A stretch of 64,000 nt of DNA from Panorpa germanica (GCA_963678705.1 OY783203.1:42718347-42782346), one strand, 5' to 3'. Counted from the stretch's first letter, positions 26,101 through 37,560 are shown. Notes: generated from the sequence alone by a model not told the origin. Made by a program: numbers and translations.

Positions 26101-27003
26101 ACTAAACCTGTTGCAAAGAAGTCATTAGCAAATATTGTGAACACAATGAGTCAACTAGGAAAGTTGCAAAACCAGAACCAAAACCCTAATTCTATGAAGA
26201 AACAGACGAATCAACATGATGAAAATAATAAATTGACTGGAAAACATGATTCAACAGGAAACGATATATATAGACAAGTAAATGGAATAACACCAAAGAA
26301 ATCAAATATCAATCACATATCACCTAGGCCAAAACTAGAGAGGCGAGCGCCCAATCAAACACTACATACGAAGTATTCGCAAGGCCGCTCCCAAACAAAC
26401 TTAAATTCATCGCGACAATGGACGAATAATACAAATTCATTGTCTAATAATCAAGGACAAAATCGCTTAAACAACAATCGTCCTCAATCGAGTTCAAATC
26501 AAAATCGGCAGTGGAATAATCACTCGTCGCAGAATCAAAATGGACGTAATTCAAATAGATCGAATTCTGGTAAGGCACTTCAATCGAACCAATCGAAAGG
26601 TAAGGCCTCCTCTCATACTAATTTGAATCATCAAAAAGGAGAGGAAAATATGTTGCATGGTCATAAGAATCACCGTCACAGTCAAATGGACAAAATGAAC
26701 AAAATGGACAAAATGGACAAAATGAACCAAAATGGACAAAACGGTCTAAGTACTAAGAGTTATAAAGAGAATATTGTGACACAAGTAGAGCAGTCAATAA
26801 GTTGTCTAGCGGAGCAAACAAATCAGGCAGAGGCGGGTTGGCAGGCAGTTGGACGGGCTGGGGCTATAAATCACGGGCGACGAAATCGCTGTAACAACAA
26901 CAATAACAACAACAACAACAACAACAACAACTCACAGCAGTCACATAGAAGCCGTACAGCTGTGAGTCGTTCTCAGCCCTGCACTAGCCGAGCAACGCGT
27001 TAA
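23122..27003 (+). CDS. CNOT9/Rcd-1-like protein with ~1,000-residue low-complexity tail
   Basis: CNOT9 (Rcd-1, RQCD1) is an armadillo-repeat subunit of the CCR4-NOT deadenylase that docks on CNOT1 and binds Trp motifs of silencing factors. Residues ~18-288 follow CNOT9 end to end without gaps: LAPMLWFSFGTTAVL, SNRICNALALFQC, PFEYLRLTTLGVIGALIK, DNGLAYMCETHDRF, MRAREALRFCLP and QLIRNLN. The family normally ends there, at about 300 aa. Here a disordered tail runs to residue 1293. It has an acidic Ser/Glu patch (~324-345), Pro-rich sequence with PPPP-type runs (~350-720), a Ser-Pro repeat zone (~730-890), an Asn/Gln/Ser-rich zone, a Lys-Met-Asp repeat (~1189-1204) and 13 Asn (1258-1270). The whole domain sits on one exon. 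Start: the first in-frame Met after a stop; Met7 is an alternative. A 3' intron at 26962 may replace the last 13 residues. It is divergent from standard CNOT9, so probably a paralogue, possibly a retrocopy. Confidence 0.9.
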   Translation: MIIQVSMSYPTRAYYPTIDKDRDLVQHWILQLANPERREDALYELVKMREYMAELAPMLWFSFGTTAVLVHELIETYPVINPPALTTRQSNRICNALALFQCMAAHQVTRPPFMSAEIVMFMLPLLKSTMTTQPFEYLRLTTLGVIGALIKSDEDGILNFFLGTDIVPLCLKVMEIGLDLSKTVAIYIIQRLLSRDNGLAYMCETHDRFMHVCMVLGKMVIGLVRTPCTRTLKLVALCYLRLSEDMRAREALRFCLPHQLRNSTFAEAHLEDPIIKYSVLQLIRNLNTGPFYTLPPVEENSFDSSDHLMPSARKARKLAEAELNDSESESNISEEISEQQTSEQTRPSSGRYYYSNRPRSPLLPLNLQGVPSYEPPMNIMYPNAMPGMPLNNHVQPNTFFPRCVPPPLPPGENIYTRDTIYPYPTFHLQGLSKHVLPPDIPQDTDFTSSSCAKSSNQDKSETSSECQNFNSSLPSSLTEVASSPELKLNLSNPPPPILYPPPTMLNQQKKLDGEQPRLSSRIQIQNELYRPPIMSTHQQESRYRLSPRLDQPKELFPNHILHTTNVCPVSKKWNNSEQTQLSTIPEDTPQLLNNGTLPKSPPVRLPSMKYPPPIIHNSLNRPPPSMAHLLQPPMQISNGPMCPTRAEQHPPSQNVPRYLPPVQYASTPNIRIQNDLLSRTPPQQQTTIQQSSSQEHLLMCTPPPIQYTLLRHQPTQPQILMRNPSSQQQVRNISPQQQAKMQQLPQQQILAPQAHSTVQNISPHQESPTQTVSLEQNSITHQTTTQENLISQNASPHQVSTTHTSPPPTTVKNVSPKKITILQPSPQQRVTVRNVSPQHSSARTLSPQQSSSARLSNSPRRSTTRNASPQKHSMANHGSPQHSKIHLPSPKYQSKQKSSGQYETQISRSAMVLNHLQGIQSKPPQRLYPEHGPNPISCSQEQVSSRVPTTTNNQVKANRPTSVTISNGPVSLNPSIVRPVVTPEVLPLSTKEKTKPVAKKSLANIVNTMSQLGKLQNQNQNPNSMKKQTNQHDENNKLTGKHDSTGNDIYRQVNGITPKKSNINHISPRPKLERRAPNQTLHTKYSQGRSQTNLNSSRQWTNNTNSLSNNQGQNRLNNNRPQSSSNQNRQWNNHSSQNQNGRNSNRSNSGKALQSNQSKGKASSHTNLNHQKGEENMLHGHKNHRHSQMDKMNKMDKMDKMNQNGQNGLSTKSYKENIVTQVEQSISCLAEQTNQAEAGWQAVGRAGAINHGRRNRCNNNNNNNNNNNNNSQQSHRSRTAVSRSQPCTSRATR

Positions 27004-27100
27004 TGTCACTTCAGGTATTTTAGTAAACCTCTTGGTTGTAATGTTTCTCTACATTTAACTACTAGCACTAGCACAACTAATTGAAACATATCTTTTATAG
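26962..27100 (+). other. Candidate terminal intron of the CNOT9-like gene
   Basis: A strong donor (gct|gtgagt) lies exactly on a codon boundary after codon 1280. A good acceptor (tcttttatag) precedes 27101. Splicing would replace the last residues and the stop at 27001 with a frame reading VLEMDLQSSSPHSEQEG. That frame then either runs to a stop near 27190 or splices again at a possible donor at 27152 (gga|gtaaat). The Ser/Glu-rich reading resembles coding sequence, but this rests on splice signals only. Confidence 0.45.
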
Positions 27101-28267
27101 GTTCTGGAAATGGACTTACAATCATCAAGTCCACATTCTGAGCAAGAAGGAGTAAATTTTCTTTGTTTATTCTTATTTTATTATATATTTATTTAATTTA
27201 AACTTTTTATTGTCGATCAAATAGTAAAACGTAACTTAGATGAAGAAAATTTTATCTGTCTTGCGTATTCTAGTTAGAATTGATCGTTAATAAAAATAAT
27301 ATATATGTTAAATCTTAAAAATTGTATATTTTTGAAAATAATTTTTTTCTATTCTCAATTATAAATGTAATATATGAACTAATGGATAATTAAATCACTT
27401 GATTTAAAAATAAATGAAATGAAAATATTTTGTGGTTAAAATATATTTATTTGCATGATCAGAATAAAACTTAATTTTACACAGATAAATTATTTCATTT
27501 ATTAAAACTGATGTTCTAAGTTAATTTATAAGAAAATATAATATGAAGATTATATAAATAAATTTCATAAGATCCTATTGATTGCTTAATCTCTTTATTC
27601 ATTGTTATAACGTTTTTAATTAAGAAAAAATGTTAATGTTTTTTTTTTTTTTTAAGTTTCGGTAGAGTGTAATTATTTTTGTGCTCTATTACAAAATCTT
27701 CCGGCTTCTAAGTTTTCATCGTTTTCTATTTAAAAATATCGCGTTTATTGTGACGTAAAATAAATGTAAAAAGAAGATTGTTTTTTCATTCTTCTTTTAT
27801 ATACCTTGTCTATTTTGAAACTTCTAAGCTCAGAAGAGTCTGCCAGTTATACTGTATTCGTATTCTATACGAATGGTTAAAGTGATTATACGTACACGAA
27901 CCACGAATGTTAGCGTGTACGAATACAGAATGTTTGATCTGTGTGCACGAATATTTTCCTGTGAGTTTGTGTATGTATATTCGCTTTAACTATTCGAACT
28001 AGAAGACGCATGAGTGGACCCAGCATTACAATTCTTAATTTCCTTTTCAAAGATATTCTGGTTGCGTTTCGTAGGCGCAATATTAAAAGAACTGCTAGAA
28101 ATTAGAACAAATGTTACTTACTTTCATATTAAAAAAAATAATTGGTAAAGCTTGCCTATATTTACTATAATATATCCAAAATAGAATATAATACGTAAAT
28201 AATACGGAAATTTTATATTTATATAATGTATATAAATATATTTTAAAAATTGCTTTGCATAAAAACT
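27004..28267. other. Intergenic region with a small palindrome
   Basis: Downstream of the CNOT9-like gene, with an AATAAA signal near 27291. At 27852-27928 the 11-bp arms ctgtattcgta and tacgaatacag enclose a nested inverted pair (cgtacacg at 27890-27897, cgtgtacg at 27914-27921). This may be a small MITE. No gene is seen. Confidence 0.5.
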
Positions 28268-28760
28268 TTTCACCTACTCCTCTCGCAGTTACTATCAACT
28301 CCCAAAAAATACTATATTCCAACACAGCAAAATAACTTGGCATTACGCTAGGCGCGAAACTCAAGTGGAAGGAGCATATTAAGATAACAAGAGAACGGCT
28401 AAATATTAAATGCAGGAAAATTCACTGGCTAATGGGAAAACATTCTTACTTTACAATGCATAGCAAACTGTTATTATATAAGCAAATACTGAAACCCATT
28501 TGGACTTATGGTATACAACACTAGGGTTGTACCAAGAAAACAAATATAACAAACATTAGGAATGATAATCCACACCGTGATTTAAAGATGCCCACCGTAG
28601 ACAAAGAAGTCAGGAAGTCAGGAAGGCAGGAAGGATGCAAGCAAATATCTATTGCGCCTGCTTGCTCAATAACAGAGAAAATCTGTGCAGATTGAAGAGG
28701 ACCAAGCCGCTACACTTTACCCTGTGATTCTGCTGCTATAAACCGCGCAAGTGTTTTCTT
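28268..28760 (+). mobile_element. Jockey-type LINE ORF2 3' remnant
   Basis: Translation with interruptions gives the region after the reverse transcriptase of Jockey-clade elements: VTINSQKILYSNTAK, then a stop, LGITLGAKLKWKEHIK, LLLYKQILKPIWTYGIQ, another stop, and NPHRDLKMPTVDKEVRK. The order and spacing fit the conserved YLG-T-D-L-W--HI and PIWTYGIQLWG blocks. At least two stops, a deletion between the last blocks and loss of everything upstream make it dead. It points to a possible mobilising LINE lineage for this genome's SINEs, though that link is inference. Confidence 0.85.
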
Positions 28761-28894
28761 AATCTTTAAAATTTTAGAACTAGTCAGTGGACTAGAGCTG
28801 AATAAAACTGTTTAACTTTAACTATAAATTACTACATAAGCCACTGCTTTAGTTGTGATAGTAAATAAACAAAAAAATATTTACGATGCTATTA

Positions 28895-29790
28895 TCGACA
28901 ACCTCCTACTATGTTGGCAGTATTTATGGTGTCGTAACCTCATATATGTGACTACACCGCTACTTAATAAGTTTACGATTATGTATGTACATAATCAATG
29001 GGCATCTGTCCTACGTCTTAATTTCTATAAAAGTGTACTATATATTGATAAAGTGGTTTACTAGAACTTCAAATATTCAATTATTTTTTAATAACTCCTT
29101 ATATGTTAGGAGATATTAACAATTAAAAAAGTAATTTTGTCTCTTTAATAATTAAAGGGAATCAACGTTGTACACATTCCAAATGCATGTGAATCACAAC
29201 CGCTAGTTACTATCTCCTTTATACAACAGAACGTAAAAGAGATATATTCTTGACAGAACTCTGACAAGTTTACAGGTTACCAACCTTATAGATCATAAAT
29301 CTCTGGCATATGTATTTATATATCAAAATATCAAATATTATTTACAGCTATTTCAAGGAACAATAAAATTTCAATATCATGTCTGCCGTAACAGGGTTAA
29401 ATAAAATTAAAACTTATTATTCTTTGACTTGACTTGATTATTTCGACTACCAACAGCTACAAAACATTACCACAGCACAGATCTACTCAACAAATAACTG
29501 ACTTTAAAATGCATTTCACGTCATATAAATATGACCGACCATTTTTAGCGCTAAAACTACAATTCAAATTTTTAATTACTATATCTCCGTCAACATTTAG
29601 ATATTTAATAAAATAGACATGCCAATACACATTTATTAACATCAATTTTAATCAACAATTAAAAAATCGAGCACTATAAAATGTGGACACAAGCCCATTT
29701 AATCTGATTACAACTAAACCCTGAAAATATAACTCTGGTCTGGAGATCGAACCCGATAACAGTCTGACATCAAGCTCGCTTACTGTGTCG
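28895..29790 (-). repeat. SINE split by a 697-bp insertion
   Basis: The 3' half of the SINE (28895-28999, minus sense) stops at cataatcaat. The 5' half resumes at 29697 with atttaatctgattacaac and runs to the A-box region near 29790. Removing 29000-29696 and one of two AT dinucleotides restores a continuous SINE, including the gatctccagaccagagtt segment. Confidence 0.8.
29000..29696. mobile_element. Non-autonomous DNA element inserted in a SINE
   Basis: The element has inverted ends: left gggcatctgtcctacg, right (reverse complement) gggcttgtgtccacat. It is flanked by AT on both sides. The left end matches family fragments at 12150-12212, 31860-31920 and 62395-62430. A 60-codon ORF inside is not recognised, and no transposase is seen. 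Confidence 0.7.
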
Positions 29791-30386
29791 TTTCTTAAGA
29801 ATTAGGTAATACAAAAAAGGTAGTATTAATGGAAGTAAAGCAATTTTTATTTTTCTAATAGCAACAAAATAATATAACAAAATCTGTTATGTATATATTA
29901 GAACTGTAATGAATAATCTGATATTTAGTAAGATTTCAATTAATATCACCTTTATCAGTCTGACACATAGTAGTCGTTATATGATTCCTGAACGTGGGCT
30001 TAACTAACTTATAAATCAATTCCTATTAAGTTTTCAGTTAGAATTTTTACTGGGTATAATGTTTTATCATTCACCTGTTATCTTTTATCTAATTCATTAT
30101 CAGTAACCAAATAAACACATAAATGTTGTTACTTTTGTATATACTAGTAATATTAAAAACTTATAGTTCTAAATAAAATGACTCATAGTTGTGCTAGTAG
30201 TTTAACCGTAAAACATTGAATCAGAAAACAAATTATATTGCATTTGCTCATTAATAGTGAACAGGATAATACTTGTAGCATAATATATAGTGCGCAGTGA
30301 GGAGTGTTCAATTTAAACAAGTTATAGCTAATATAGAGGTGTATTACACTATGTAGTGATGTTATTATTGTGACATATCTGTTACA
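29791..30386. other. Upstream region of the TRAF-like gene
   Basis: No exon or classifiable repeat is seen. It presumably contains the TRAF-like promoter and 5' UTR. I could not place a TATA box or initiator with confidence. Confidence 0.5.
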
Positions 30387-33300
30387 ATGGCATTGAGAGA
30401 TCCCAATATGATTATCAGGCGCTCTGCTTTATGTTATTTTTGTAACGAAACTATTCCGGAACCACTACTACAGGTAATTATATTTTAAATCATTTGAATT
30501 TATTATAAATACATATGTATTTGCAGGATCGTCTTAGAAATGATAGAATTGGGTTAACAGTATCTAGTTGTAGCCGCTTCCTCCAAAACCTTACGTCTGA
30601 ATTTATTGCCAGACATGCTCATGGCGATTTATACATCAGATTCCATTCTATCTAGTATAAATTTCTGATCCATTCTATTCTACGTAACGTAAAAGTTCAG
30701 TAGCGTCGGTAAAGCCCCAATTGGGTCTATCTGCTGATGACCATCTTTTTATGCAAAAGTCCTATATTATAATGTTCCAACTGTATGTTTATATGTTTAT
30801 TTTCTTATATGTTTGTTAGTGATTTTTATATGGTGGCTCGAAAACGGCTATATGCATCTCTTTTAAAATTTCCTATTTCGTTGAGCAAAAAGTTTTAAGA
30901 CTTTTGGCGTCCTCGGATTTTCTTCTGAATTTCTTGGAAACCCGTAATTTTGAAAAACTCATCTAAAAGATCATCTAAATTAAAATTTGCCCAGTACTAT
31001 AACACGCCACTGGCATCATAATTATATTTGTTTTAACGTATTAATTACTCTACATGAACTAAATATGGTGTCTTTTTGTAGGATCACGTGAAGCAATGCG
31101 GTTTGGTACTGGAACCTTGCCCGCAAAAATGTGCGGTTTGGATCCAACGGAGACATCGAGAAGTACATGCAGCAGAATGTCCCAGAATGTTGAAACCAAG
31201 ACCTGCAGCTCTTGTAGTAGCTAATCCCCAGAGAAACCAACAAAACCCAACACTAGTTAAGACAATTCCACCTACGACAGATTCACCAACGGGATCCGTA
31301 TCGAGTCGAGTAGAAAAACCAACGCGAGATATCGCAGAATCTTTGGCATACCTGCATCAAAAAGTTTCATCACTTAGGTATTTACTAACAATAGTTTTAT
31401 AGAGAGACTAGGGAATTAAACAAATATAATGGGCTTGTAAACTCTTTTTTTTTTAATTTTCGATTGAAATGAATTTAAAAAAAGCGCTAAATTTTTAACG
31501 GTAAAAATAAATTTTAAATAAAAAACATTTATTTAAAATTTATTTTTTTAAATATTCTAAAGTTGACTGAGTTAGTTACACATATATCAAATTTAAATTT
31601 CAGTTTTGTCGCATGTTTTAGATTTGCTTTTTCACAACCTTCGTATTATAATACTTCATGGGATACACAATCCAGTTGTTAGTAGAAAATACTGCATCAC
31701 ACCCCACAGTAGTCGGATGTGACGTACTATGCATTGGAATGTTCTTTAACGTTGGATCTCTTTAATACTTAAAGAGACAAAATGACTTTTTAAATTCTTA
31801 ATATATTCTAAAATAAAAGGAGGTTTTAAAAGAAAATTGTACATTTGAGGTTCTGGTAGTCGACTTTATCAATATAAAGTACAGTTTTATAGAAATTAAG
31901 TTATGGTTCACAAGTCTATTGTGAGCTTTCTCGTTCTATTCAAAAATAGATTTTGATTTTTGCCTTTTTTGTTCTTCCATAAAAAAACAATTTTATTTTC
32001 TTGTTTTGTTTATCTGTTTGCGTCTTACAACCATTTTTTTCTATTTTCGAGAATTTTTTTCAATAAATGTAATTTTAAACTTTTAAAAAATGTCATAGTA
32101 TTAAATGAAAATGATAAAAAACGTATTTTTTCTTACGAAATGTTGGCTCCAGCCGTGAACCCAAGCTTCTATTGTATTAACATTTAATTGGTAAATTTAA
32201 TGCTTGTTTGTATTTTGCAGATCCAGTTTAAATGAAGAATTTAGTCACAGAGTAAAATTAATGACAGATTTGGAACTGTTGCAGACCAAATATAAACAAT
32301 CGGAAGAATGGAATTCAAAAATTATGGAAATTATAGCGGCTTTTAGAAAAACTTTAGATACAATAATAAGAGAAAACATTGAAGCTAGAACCAAAACGAT
32401 GAACGAATTTGAAAAATCATATATGAAACAAGAGGTATGTTTTGTCTTTGGCAAAGAATTTGAGCTAAAATATAAAACATTGTATTTGTTTACTCACATA
32501 TAGACTTTGCCCTTATATATGATAAAATTGTGTACTACATACTTTTATTCTAAAATTAAGACAAAATGCTAATTAATGTTTTATGTGTTGCATCTGCATT
32601 TTATTAGGCGTTTTATGATTGGAAAATGGAACTGGACATGCGGGTGGACGCACTAAGAAGTAGTATCATACAAGAAGAAAATCAACGTAGTCATATCGAA
32701 ATTGTTCTTAATCAGCAAGACACCAAATTACGACAGTTAAAGAAATTAGGTACGTACATATTAATTTAAATGCTAATATAAATTGCACCCAAATACTTTG
32801 TCTTGAAGAGTCCAAAACAATGCAGGAGTAACCGTATCTTTTGGGGCCCATTCATAGACCTTGGCCCAGGGCCCCCTCTATCGATGTAAAACGAATAGCC
32901 TCACAATATTCAGAATATTATTATTACAGAATCAGACATGGATTTAGTACGGCAGGCCATTCTACTGGAACAAACTGAAAGAGAAAAGGCAAGTCATATT
33001 TGGAACACAGAGTTAGAAGAATTCAAGGAATATCTTCAGCAAGAAAATGTAATGATAAGTGCAGTATGGAAAGATCAATTATCTGAAATCTCATCCCTTA
33101 AATTAAATATTGAAGAACGAGTGACAGCCACAAACGAATTAAAAGCAAAACACAATATTTTAGATTTTGAAATTAAATCTATGAAGAACATAGTTAATGA
33201 AGATTCAGACAAACTTGCATCTGTAGTGAAAGAACTCGAAATAGTAAAATTAAGCACTGCACAAATGAAACAAGATTTGACAGATTTTGAAAAATCTGTA

Positions 33301-35094
33301 AATCATCATAAATATAATAGTTCCATAGAAAACACCGAAGGTAAAATATCTTTTATGATCAACTATTTAGTTGTTATGTTACTAATATCAAAATGATTGC
33401 AGGTCACCTTCTTTGGAGGATTGATAATTTTGAATCTAATATGCAGAAAGCAAAAGATGAAGACGTTACAATGCACAGCCCTGTGTTTTGCAGTCACCGT
33501 CATGGATATTTATTGAAGGTATTTAAAGAAACAATTCATTTTATAGTATAGGAAGAAAAGGAAAAGAAGAAGGCATATGGGGTAGAGAGTAGTATAAGTA
33601 AATTGGTATATACAATCAATTTCATTACAATGTAACTGCAATGTACAATGCAACTTGTAGAGTACTTGCTTTTGAATTATTCCAAATTGCTTTACGAAAA
33701 ATAATAAGAAATTACTACTTGACACAAAAATGTCGAGTAAATTAGTAAAATTTATCAAAGTTATTAAACATATAAAACTATTAACGACATCTATCTTAAA
33801 GTAGCAGTAAATATACTATTTGTTCATTATTTGTCCAACAGATGACATTATATTTTCATTGCCAAGATAGTTTGCAATCTGATTTGCACCTTAAATAGCT
33901 GATAAATGAAATTAATAGTTAGCAGCATGTTTTTTAGACCGCATTTATATATTTAATTAAGTGTTTAATATAGCAAGAGGGGATTGTAAACATTCATGGA
34001 CATTTTCATCAATGCCTATTATTTTAAATCTATCCAATTTCTTAAAGGGATTTAGACCGCTACACATTAAATTTATATACTATTTATTTAACTAATTACT
34101 TTTTAAACTTCTTAACAAGTTTTCATTGTAGGTGTATATTTTAAACAAATTTATGTAGCATAATAAATATATAATTTGGCTATTGTTTTTATTGTGTAAG
34201 AAAATGACTTGTTTTGAAGGTGGAGCTAAATTTGAACGGAATTGGTAAATGGCGAGGAAGGCATATGACAATATGTCTTCAGGTTGTTGCAGGTCCGTAT
34301 GATCCGTTGCTTAAATGGCCTTGTTCATTACCGGCGGAAATAATCTTAAAAGAACTAGTTCAAGATACTGAGGTGAGTATCAAACATTTCAATTGCTAGC
34401 GGTATTTTTATCAATTGGGCTGTGAACCACTTTTTGTTTATTGGGCATGTAGAATATTTGTTGAAAGAATCGTCAAAAAAAAAAAAATTTTGACAGAGAT
34501 ATATTAAATGAATCATTTGATGCAATAATAATTACTAAATAATTTCTATAAAATAATTTCAAAATTAAAAATTAAACAAAACCTAGTAATATTTAATCTA
34601 AAAGTATTTTAATTTATTGTCTTATAGCTATTTGAAAAGCAATAATCCTTAAAAAGGTGTTCTTAAGATTGTATAATCCTTAAAAAGAGCTTATTCAGAA
34701 CTTTTACTTTTGTTTTGTTAAATAAACCTTCATATATAACTGTGTTAAGTGGATACATATAAATATCCTTTAATGCTGTTTAAAATGAAATGGTACACAG
34801 CCCGATTTCAATTTAGTGTTGATATTTACCTTTCATAATAATACTTCAACGTTAAATATTTATGCTTATATATATTTAATATTGTTCCAATTTTATTTTC
34901 AGCCAAAAGATATAGTAAAAAATATAGTTGCTAAACGCAAAGTTGGCGATGTTCTAACAAGTGTAGAAGAAAAAGGTGGACAACATATATTCATTCCTCA
35001 CGCTAGTATGAAGAAAGGATCTTATGTAAAAAATGACATTATGTTTATAGAAGTGAAAATTAACCGCAGTGAATTACAATTAAATGAAATATAA
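30387..35094 (+). CDS. TRAF-like signalling adaptor (zinc fingers, coiled coil, MATH/TRAF-C)
   Basis: Eight exons join in phase to 536 aa: 30387-30473, 31082-31377, 32221-32434, 32608-32749, 32930-33340, 33403-33518, 34220-34372, 34903-35094. All have GT-AG borders. TRAFs couple receptors to kinase and ubiquitin signalling in the cytoplasm and trimerise through a coiled coil and TRAF-C. The N-terminus has C-x2-C-x11-H-x3-C (CYFCNETIPEPLLQDHVKQC), split by intron 1, then a C-x3-C...H-x4-C finger (CPQKCAVW...HAAEC). Exons 3-5 are strongly coiled-coil. From exon 6 a MATH domain follows: GHLLWRIDNFE, GYLLKVELNLNGIGKWRG, GPYDPLLKWPC, SYVKNDIMFIEVKI. No RING precedes the fingers, as in insect Traf-like proteins rather than TRAF6. 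An AATAAA overlaps the stop codon (35093-35098). A 5' coding exon upstream cannot be excluded. Confidence 0.88.
30524..30656 (+). other. Exon-like open stretch in TRAF-like intron 1
   Basis: A good acceptor (tatttgcag) is followed by 43 open codons in the phase left by exon 1 (starting DRLRNDRIGLT), ending in a stop. A possible donor after 33 nt (aca|gtatct) would make an 11-residue cassette. Including it would break the C-x2-C...H-x3-C finger that direct splicing forms, so I left it out of the gene model. Confidence 0.2.
30780..30965 (+). repeat. Unclassified interspersed repeat in TRAF-like intron 1
   Basis: Shares the order ctcgaaaacggct, then agacttttggcgtcctcgg, then tttcttggaaacccgtaatt with 62460-62760 (+) and 48395-48720 (-). 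In the 62-kb copy it is contiguous with the hairpin repeat family, so the two may be parts of one element. Confidence 0.6.
31860..31920 (-). repeat. DNA-element end fragment in TRAF-like intron 2
   Basis: The minus strand reads cttgtgaaccataacttaat followed by tttctataaaactgtac and ttgataaag. This is the same family as the element at 29000-29696. Confidence 0.55.
32846..32885. repeat. Possible hAT end fragment in TRAF-like intron 5
   Basis: A GC-rich islet (ggggcccattcatagacc, then ggcccagggccccctc) in an AT-rich intron. It resembles the GGCCC-rich subterminal sequence of the hAT element at 11200-12148. Too short to classify firmly. Confidence 0.35.
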
Positions 35095-37558
35095 TAAAGA
35101 GTTAAAACTTATAAATGTATTACAAAGAAAACGCTTATCTTTAAGAAGTTAAATCATTTTAAACATTACTGATAATTTACCGTTCATTATGTTTTGAATT
35201 CTAGTCTTTACATCAATCTTTACATCAGTAATTTTAGTCAACAACCATTTAATCATCTATTTCAGCAGTCACTAAGACGGAGCTAGTTGTATTCGTTTTT
35301 ACCTTTATTTATTCAAATGTAACTTGTGATGTTATTTACATTTCTCATTTTTAATAATTAATGAAAAAATATTAAAACCCAATGTGAATTTTATTAACTA
35401 AACACAAAACATAATGGTAGACATAAGGTAAGGTTTTGAATCCCACCACTAAAGTTTTACTCAAAGTAACACTTTCTTTGTTTTATAATAATTAATATAA
35501 ATTTATGTAATAAACCGCGAAGCACAGTTCCAGGTATTTAGCGTTTATTTAACATGAAAGAGAAACTTTTCATATGAAATTTATTATCTAAATATAAATA
35601 TGATTTTATTGGATTAATAGAATCATAAATCGTCCTTTTTTTGATTAGTAAAAATAATCTATTTTACTCATAAAACGAGCAATTTTACGTTTTCATATAC
35701 ATTTTGGTAAAAATTATGTATTAGAAAATATATTACTAAATTTCGTTTAAACATGTGTTTTAGAGAATATATTTTGCGTTTAGCGGAATATAGGTATATG
35801 CCAATTTAGAATACTTCAGTTTTAAGAAAATATAAATTCATATGTGTTCTTTTTAGCTATAAATATTGACTATTAGAAATTAAAGAAATATCACTACAAA
35901 TCACTACTTTAATGCAATGCTATACTTTCGTATTTTTTGAAATTATGATATTGTCATATGCGATGCTATGAACGGAGTATAAACGGAATGGTAATCCGTG
36001 GTCTTCGACTTTCCTACGATACGATTGTTTGTAGGGTTGGAACTCAAAGGGTTAAATTGAACAAAAATCTAATATTTTCTAAGAACTTGTGCTTGAAATG
36101 CAGCAAAGTTTCATAACATTGCTCTAGAAAGAATATATTTCGAACGAAATTTTATAATCAGGTATTTAAATTGAATAATGAGTTAACATTCTACGATGTG
36201 ACTATTACTTATTAAATAAGAAAAGAGTTACTTTTATATAAGTTTATTAGCATATTTGTTTAACAGGATAAAAAACTATAATTTAACATAAACATGTAAA
36301 ATGTATAACCACCAAGTATTACGGAAACAATTATTTTAGAATCAACAAGAGGTAAAGGCACCAAAGATTAACACATAAAAAATTATTGTAATTACAAAAT
36401 AGACTACATTTATTTAAAAATAACATAAATTTGTAAATATAATTTCCATGTTTTAAAATATGTACGATAGAACTTTTTTAATTAAAATAACTTCCTTATG
36501 TATTGAAATGTTTTGGTCCACAAATACATATAATACATACAAATATTGTTTACACAAAAATAATTTCAAAGAATCTATTACTCAATGGTACAAAATTTAC
36601 AAATATTTATAACAATTATACATATATTATTGCTCTTTATATAAGACCATATCATTTCTTATTTATCATAAATATTTAACAGCTTCTTATTAAATCGCAG
36701 AATTTTTGTTTCTCTTTAAAAATCGCACTTTTTGTTATATGAAAATAAACTTTAGTTTTAATTTTTAGTGACATTCCATGATTTAAACTAATAGATATCC
36801 TTATTTTAAATGAATCATCGATCTTGCCTAAATAAATTATCAACTTCATTGTATATATTCTTATTATGTAAATTAGTTTAGGTTTCGAAATGATCTATAT
36901 AGTATATCATTTAGAATTTTATCAATATTTTTTGATACAATATATTTATATAATTTGACTGGTTACTCTAGTAGGAAGCAAGCCTAAAATTTACTACTAA
37001 TACGTAATTTGTTATGTGGTTGAAATTTCTTCAGTCTGTATCAGAATTATTCTTTATTTTTAATTTTATGAAAAGCAAGAACATACAAACAAAATTTAAG
37101 TGCTTTAAAAAAACCTATAAATTAAAAGAAATGGAAAGACTAAAATATATCTGTTACATATTCATATAAATATTTGTACTAAATTTGTAATTTTTTATTT
37201 CAACCATATTTGTAACTTATTTTATATTTTCAGATTGATTGTACTATATATAATATTATTATATAAACGTTTGACTTTTTAATTAACAAAAAAACGAAAC
37301 GAAAGAACTGTAAAAAAAAAAAAATAATCGATAAAAAATATTCATAATAATCTGTGATTTGTAATTAATAATACTTTGACATTTGCTTAGAAAATGAAAA
37401 ATATTCCAGATTTCGTTACGCTCTTCATACTATATCAAAATTGAACTCTTGTAAAATAAATAAATTTGCGATTAACTAAAGTGACCAGATAGATGTACTA
37501 CATTGAAATAATTTTAAACTTGCATACCACTTATTTTAAAATTCAATAAAAAAAATTG

Positions 37559-37560
<2 letters not shown>

